Below are positions 8,522 through 10,966 of a stretch of 10,966 bases of DNA, piece after piece. The translations under genes were made by a program, and so were the position numbers. The stretch is from TMED14 sp041179465 (GTDB lineage Bacteria; Bacteroidota; Bacteroidia; Flavobacteriales; Schleiferiaceae): contig JBEGTJ010000054.1 of the NCBI GenBank assembly GCA_041179465.1, positions 1 to 10,966 of the forward strand, read 5' to 3'. Numbering within the stretch: the stretch's first letter is position 1; every line of letters begins with the position of its first letter. Below the pieces are notes generated by a model that ran no database searches, was not told where the DNA came from, and saw only the letters and a program-made list of their open reading frames with translations.

Positions 8522-8595
8522 TGATCCCGGCGCGATTCGAACGCGCGACCGTCTCATTAGAAGTGAGATGCTCTATCCAGCTGAGCTACGGGACC
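8522..8595 (-). tRNA. tRNA-Arg (anticodon TCT)
   Basis: On the minus strand, acceptor GGTCCCG (8589-8595) pairs with CGGGATC (8523-8529) with one G-U pair, and the discriminator is A (8522). The D arm GCTCAGCTGGATAGAGC is canonical. The anticodon loop CTTCTAA carries TCT (plus-strand 8559-8561), reading AGA/AGG arginine codons. The T loop has TTCGAAT. No CCA is encoded. It converges on tRNA-Pro and shares its terminator. Confidence 0.98.
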
Positions 8596-8610
8596 AAGCC
8601 TGAAAGCCGG

Positions 8611-8618
8611 CAAAAATA
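8611..8618 (-). promoter_or_regulatory. Bacteroidota -7 promoter element of tRNA-Arg
   Basis: The minus strand reads TATTTTTG, an exact TAnnTTTG match, 15 bases upstream of the tRNA 5' end. That predicts a leader of about 9 nt for RNase P to remove. No clear -33 TTG is seen; the position where it should lie overlaps the opposite-facing promoter of the next operon. Confidence 0.6.
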
Positions 8619-8639
8619 CTCCCATTCGACGGGTTACCC

Positions 8640-8647
8640 TACTTTTG
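8640..8647 (+). promoter_or_regulatory. Bacteroidota -7 promoter element of the DUF5683-dapB operon
   Basis: TACTTTTG matches TAnnTTTG and ends 7 bases before the GTG start of the DUF5683 gene. Using the spacing seen at rnpB and tRNA-Pro, transcription would begin at about 8653-8655, giving a leader of 0-2 nt. No good -33 element is visible. Confidence 0.55.
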
Positions 8648-8654
8648 ACCTCAC

Positions 8655-9182
8655 GTGCTGCGACGCTCCCTCTCCCTCCTGTTCATCCTGTCGGCTTTTT
8701 GGCTAAAGGCCCAATCGGACTCAGTCCGCACCCAACGGCAATGGGAACAACCCCAGAAAGCGGCGCTCGCCAGCGCCTTGGTTCCGGGCGCGGGCCAAAT
8801 ACTCAACCGGCAGCTTTGGAAGGCCCCAATCGCCTGGGGCATCATGGCCGGAAGCGGGTACTACCTCTACCTCAACCAAAATAACTTCCGCAGGCTGAGC
8901 ACGGCCATTGACCTTCGCCTCGACAACGATCCGGCAACGGTCGACGAATTCGACGGTCAATTCACCGTCAATCAACTGTTTTCGCTGCAGAACGACTACC
9001 GCCGCCGACGCGACTACGCGGTACTGGGGGTTGGCGCCGGCTACCTATTTCAGGTCCTCGACGCCTACGCCGCCGGACACCTCGTGGATTTTGACGTTTC
9101 GCCCAACTTGAGCGCCCAAATCCGTCCCGCGTTCGGGCCGCAAACTACCTTTGGGGCACAATTGACGCTGGCATGGCACTGA
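8655..9182 (+). CDS. DUF5683 domain-containing membrane protein
   Basis: Bacteroidota-specific protein of 175 aa with unknown function. The start is GTG: an in-frame stop at 8646-8648 blocks longer forms, the first in-frame ATG is about 60 codons in, and starting here gives an intact signal peptide (MLRRSLSLLFILSAFWLKA, cut before QS). The family signature is clear: ALASALVPGAGQILNRQLWK (37-56) with a following hydrophobic segment (WGIMAGSGYYLYL, 61-73), a spacer, then YLFQVLDAYAAGHLVDFDVS (130-149). From memory, DUF5683 genes commonly precede dapB in this phylum, often near parAB and lepB. Here the stop overlaps the dapB start by 10 nt, so translation is probably coupled. The envelope location is inferred from the signal peptide and hydrophobic segments. 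Confidence 0.9.
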   Translation: MLRRSLSLLFILSAFWLKAQSDSVRTQRQWEQPQKAALASALVPGAGQILNRQLWKAPIAWGIMAGSGYYLYLNQNNFRRLSTAIDLRLDNDPATVDEFDGQFTVNQLFSLQNDYRRRRDYAVLGVGAGYLFQVLDAYAAGHLVDFDVSPNLSAQIRPAFGPQTTFGAQLTLAWH

Positions 9183-9883
9183 ACATCGCACTCCTAGGCT
9201 ACGGCAAAATGGGACAGGCTGTCGAAGCCGAGGCCCTGGCGCGCGGACACCGTGTAGTGGCCCGACTGCGCCGCGCCGACCCCTTGGTGCTCGCCGAAGC
9301 CAACGTTTTGGTAGAGTTCACCCAACCCGACGCCGCCGTAGGCAACCTGCTTCGTCTGGCGCCGCTGGGCATTCCCGTGGTGAGCGGCACCACCGGCTGG
9401 TTCGACCAGCTTCCGGAAGTGCAGCAAGCGTTTTTATCCGCTTCCAACCGACTGGTGTACGCGTCCAACTTTAGCCTGGGGGTGCAGCTCGCCCTCAAGG
9501 CCAGCGAGGAACTCGCGCGGCTGATGGCGCCCTACGGAACCGAGTACGCTTTGAGCATCGAAGAAGTGCACCACACCGCCAAGAAAGACGCACCGAGCGG
9601 CACCGCCATCAGCTTTGCCGAGGGCCTTCTCCCCCATTTTGGCGCCCTTCAAGGTTGGTCCCTCGACGGAGCGCGGCCGAACAGCCTGCCCGTGTACGCC
9701 CGGCGCGAGGACCCCGTTCCCGGCACCCACACCGTGCGCTACGAGTCCGACGTCGACCGAATTGAACTCGTGCACACCGCCCACAACCGCCGCGGATTTG
9801 CCCTGGGCGCCGTGCTCGCGGCCGAACGCGTCGCCTCGCTTCAGCCGGGCGCGCACCATTTTGCCCAATTGCTGTTTCGTTAG
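9173..9883 (+). CDS. dapB: 4-hydroxy-tetrahydrodipicolinate reductase
   Basis: Cytoplasmic NAD(P)H-dependent reductase of the diaminopimelate/lysine pathway. It converts 4-hydroxy-tetrahydrodipicolinate to tetrahydrodipicolinate, feeding peptidoglycan and lysine synthesis. The 236-aa protein shows the nucleotide-binding GYGKMG (9-14), VEFT (47-50), SGTTGW (71-76), and the signature EVHHTAKKDAPSGTA (131-145). H133, H134 and K137 correspond to the catalytic His-His/Lys group, and PSGT forms the substrate-binding loop. PGTH (183-186) and a late HNRRGFALGA segment also fit. It is shorter than the roughly 270-aa E. coli enzyme, as is common for Bacteroidota DapB. It starts at ATG 9173 inside the end of the DUF5683 gene, and pnuC begins 1 nt after its stop. 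Confidence 0.96.
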   Translation: MALNIALLGYGKMGQAVEAEALARGHRVVARLRRADPLVLAEANVLVEFTQPDAAVGNLLRLAPLGIPVVSGTTGWFDQLPEVQQAFLSASNRLVYASNFSLGVQLALKASEELARLMAPYGTEYALSIEEVHHTAKKDAPSGTAISFAEGLLPHFGALQGWSLDGARPNSLPVYARREDPVPGTHTVRYESDVDRIELVHTAHNRRGFALGAVLAAERVASLQPGAHHFAQLLFR

Positions 9884-9884
9884 T

Positions 9885-10583
9885 ATGTCGAAGCAACTCC
9901 AGCAAATCACCGAAAGCAAGTGGATGGACGTCGTGGGCGTCGTCACGGTGGTGGCCGCCTCGGTGGCGCTGGGCTTCCACGAAACCGTCGTCGCGGGCCT
10001 ACCCATCGGCATACTCAGCACGGTGGGCGCCGCGGTGAGCATGATGGGCACCCGCTGGGCCACCAAGCGCAAGAATTGGGGCAACGCCGTGGGCGTCGTC
10101 ACCAGCGTCAACTCGGCGGTGGTCGACTACTTCTTGGGCAACAAGGCCGCCTTCCTTACCTACCCCATTTCGCTGCTGGGCAACGGGCTCAGCTTCCTGG
10201 TGTGGAGCCGAAGGGCGGACCGCGTTCCGCGCACCTTGGACCGAGCCTACTTTGCGGTGGCCGCCGGGGCCTTTGCGCTTGCCTTTGGCCTCAACTACCT
10301 CGGGTTCACTGCCTTTTTAAGCCAGCCGATCGCCGACGAAGACGTTTCGAAGTTCTGGGTTACCGCGTTAATCACCGGCCTGACCTTTAGCGGAACCCTC
10401 AACATGCCCCGCATGTACGCCGACACCTGGGTGTTTTGGCTCGTGTACAATTCGCTCAAACTGTACCAAAACATCTTGTTTGGCAACGTGGCCTTTGTCG
10501 CGAAGTATGTGTTTTACCTGATCAATGCGGTCCTCGCCTGGCGCGTGTGGCACTTTGTTCGCCGATCCGAACCCCAATCGTGA
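9885..10583 (+). CDS. pnuC: PnuC-like nicotinamide riboside/mononucleotide transporter
   Basis: Predicted inner-membrane protein of 232 aa with about seven or eight hydrophobic segments (roughly 14-31, 34-54, 64-82, 88-107, 121-142, 157-172, 181-200, 202-222). PnuC proteins take up nicotinamide riboside by facilitated diffusion for NAD salvage. Supporting features are NWGNAVGVVTSV (64-75) before a YPISLLGN...W segment (93-107), and a C-terminal block TWVFWLVYN (181-189) followed by KYVFYLINAVLAWRVW (207-222). This resembles the family's W-x-x-W-x-x-x-N helix and closing Y-x-x-Y/L...W helix. The identification comes from pattern memory, not a search; an unrelated small transporter is possible. 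ATG 9885 lies 1 nt after the dapB stop and gives a natural N-terminus; the longer open frame upstream overlaps dapB and is not coding. Confidence 0.75.
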   Translation: MSKQLQQITESKWMDVVGVVTVVAASVALGFHETVVAGLPIGILSTVGAAVSMMGTRWATKRKNWGNAVGVVTSVNSAVVDYFLGNKAAFLTYPISLLGNGLSFLVWSRRADRVPRTLDRAYFAVAAGAFALAFGLNYLGFTAFLSQPIADEDVSKFWVTALITGLTFSGTLNMPRMYADTWVFWLVYNSLKLYQNILFGNVAFVAKYVFYLINAVLAWRVWHFVRRSEPQS

Positions 10584-10936
10584 ACCAGCCTCGCTTGCGC
10601 AACCTGCTCCTGGGCCTGGCGGCCCTGCTCATGCTGGGCCACAGTCTGGTTCCGCACGACCACCACGGCGCCAACCCGCCCACGTTCTTCTTGTGGGAAC
10701 TGTTTAGCGTGGACCTGGGCAGCGACCACCTTCAGCACTTTGCTCCGACGAGCTGCGAGGCCGCGCCCGAGGAGGCGAACCAGCAGCAGCTTCCCCTGGT
10801 ACACGGCAGCACCACAAGAGACCTCGAATCAACCTCTGCAGATTTAGGTACTCCGCGGCCGTGCAATGCACAGGTCTCAGCCCTCGGATTCCTTTCTGGA
10901 TGGTCCCGAAGGCCACCGCCGAGCGAGTTAGCGTGA
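10580..10936 (+). CDS. Small exported histidine-containing protein, function unknown
   Basis: I infer a GTG start at 10580 that overlaps the pnuC stop (GTGA), giving 118 aa. The N-terminus looks like a signal peptide or membrane anchor (NQPRLRNLLLGLAALLMLGHSLV). It is followed by PHDHHG (25-30), then DLGSDHLQHFAP (45-56), and Cys59 and Cys95. Short Bacteroidota proteins with a hydrophobic leader and a HS-x-VPHHHH-like motif often sit near TonB receptor or metal-efflux genes. That suggests a periplasmic metal-linked role here, but I infer this from memory and the downstream gene lies outside the window. A longer form starting at ATG 10436 would run through the pnuC coding sequence and is unlikely. 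The C-terminal third is low in recognisable structure. Confidence 0.65.
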   Translation: MNQPRLRNLLLGLAALLMLGHSLVPHDHHGANPPTFFLWELFSVDLGSDHLQHFAPTSCEAAPEEANQQQLPLVHGSTTRDLESTSADLGTPRPCNAQVSALGFLSGWSRRPPPSELA

Positions 10937-10966
10937 CCCGAAGGCTGCAAATGCGGCCCCAAACTC

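Noticed and set aside
9615..9884. Extended N-terminus of the pnuC frame (open from 9615)
   Set aside because: It overlaps dapB in another frame, lacks transmembrane character and would add a Pro/Ser-rich shadow; ATG 9885 gives a natural membrane-protein start.

Overview
The window looks like chromosomal DNA from a GC-rich member of the Bacteroidota, probably near Flavobacteriales. Three signs support this: a very large secreted protein ending in a type IX secretion (T9SS) sorting domain, a DUF5683 gene joined to dapB, and several promoter elements of the Bacteroidota form TAnnTTTG. Shine-Dalgarno sequences are weak or absent, as is usual in the phylum. The exact lineage is inference.

Left part, minus strand (1-2040): a DEAD-box RNA helicase runs off the left edge. 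Its C-terminus begins a DbpA-type RNA-binding domain. Upstream of it is rnpB, the RNase P RNA, with a visible 11-bp P1 helix, a -7 promoter element and a possible terminator. A strong intrinsic terminator then separates rnpB from the large gene.

Middle (2058-8270, minus strand): one gene of about 2070 codons fills more than half the window. The protein has a signal peptide, an Ig-like region, a parallel beta-helix, an FN3 domain, a jelly-roll-like domain, a second FN3, a second beta-helix, CARDB/Ig-like regions, a PKD domain and a T9SS type A sorting domain. It is most likely a surface-anchored or released adhesin or glycan-binding protein. A bulged inverted repeat lies about 50 bp upstream of its start.

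Right part: two convergent tRNA genes, tRNA-Pro(TGG) on + and tRNA-Arg(TCT) on -, share one bidirectional terminator. A tight plus-strand operon follows (8655-10936): a DUF5683 membrane protein, dapB (lysine/diaminopimelate synthesis), a PnuC-like nicotinamide riboside transporter, and a short histidine-containing exported protein. The genes overlap or lie 1 nt apart. The first starts with GTG only a few bases after its promoter element, so its mRNA may be leaderless.

I see no CRISPR array, insertion sequence, integrase, toxin-antitoxin pair or recognisable defence system. Every stretch longer than 300 bases is occupied by a gene. Most of the window is housekeeping; the least characterised parts are the large secreted protein and the last small gene.
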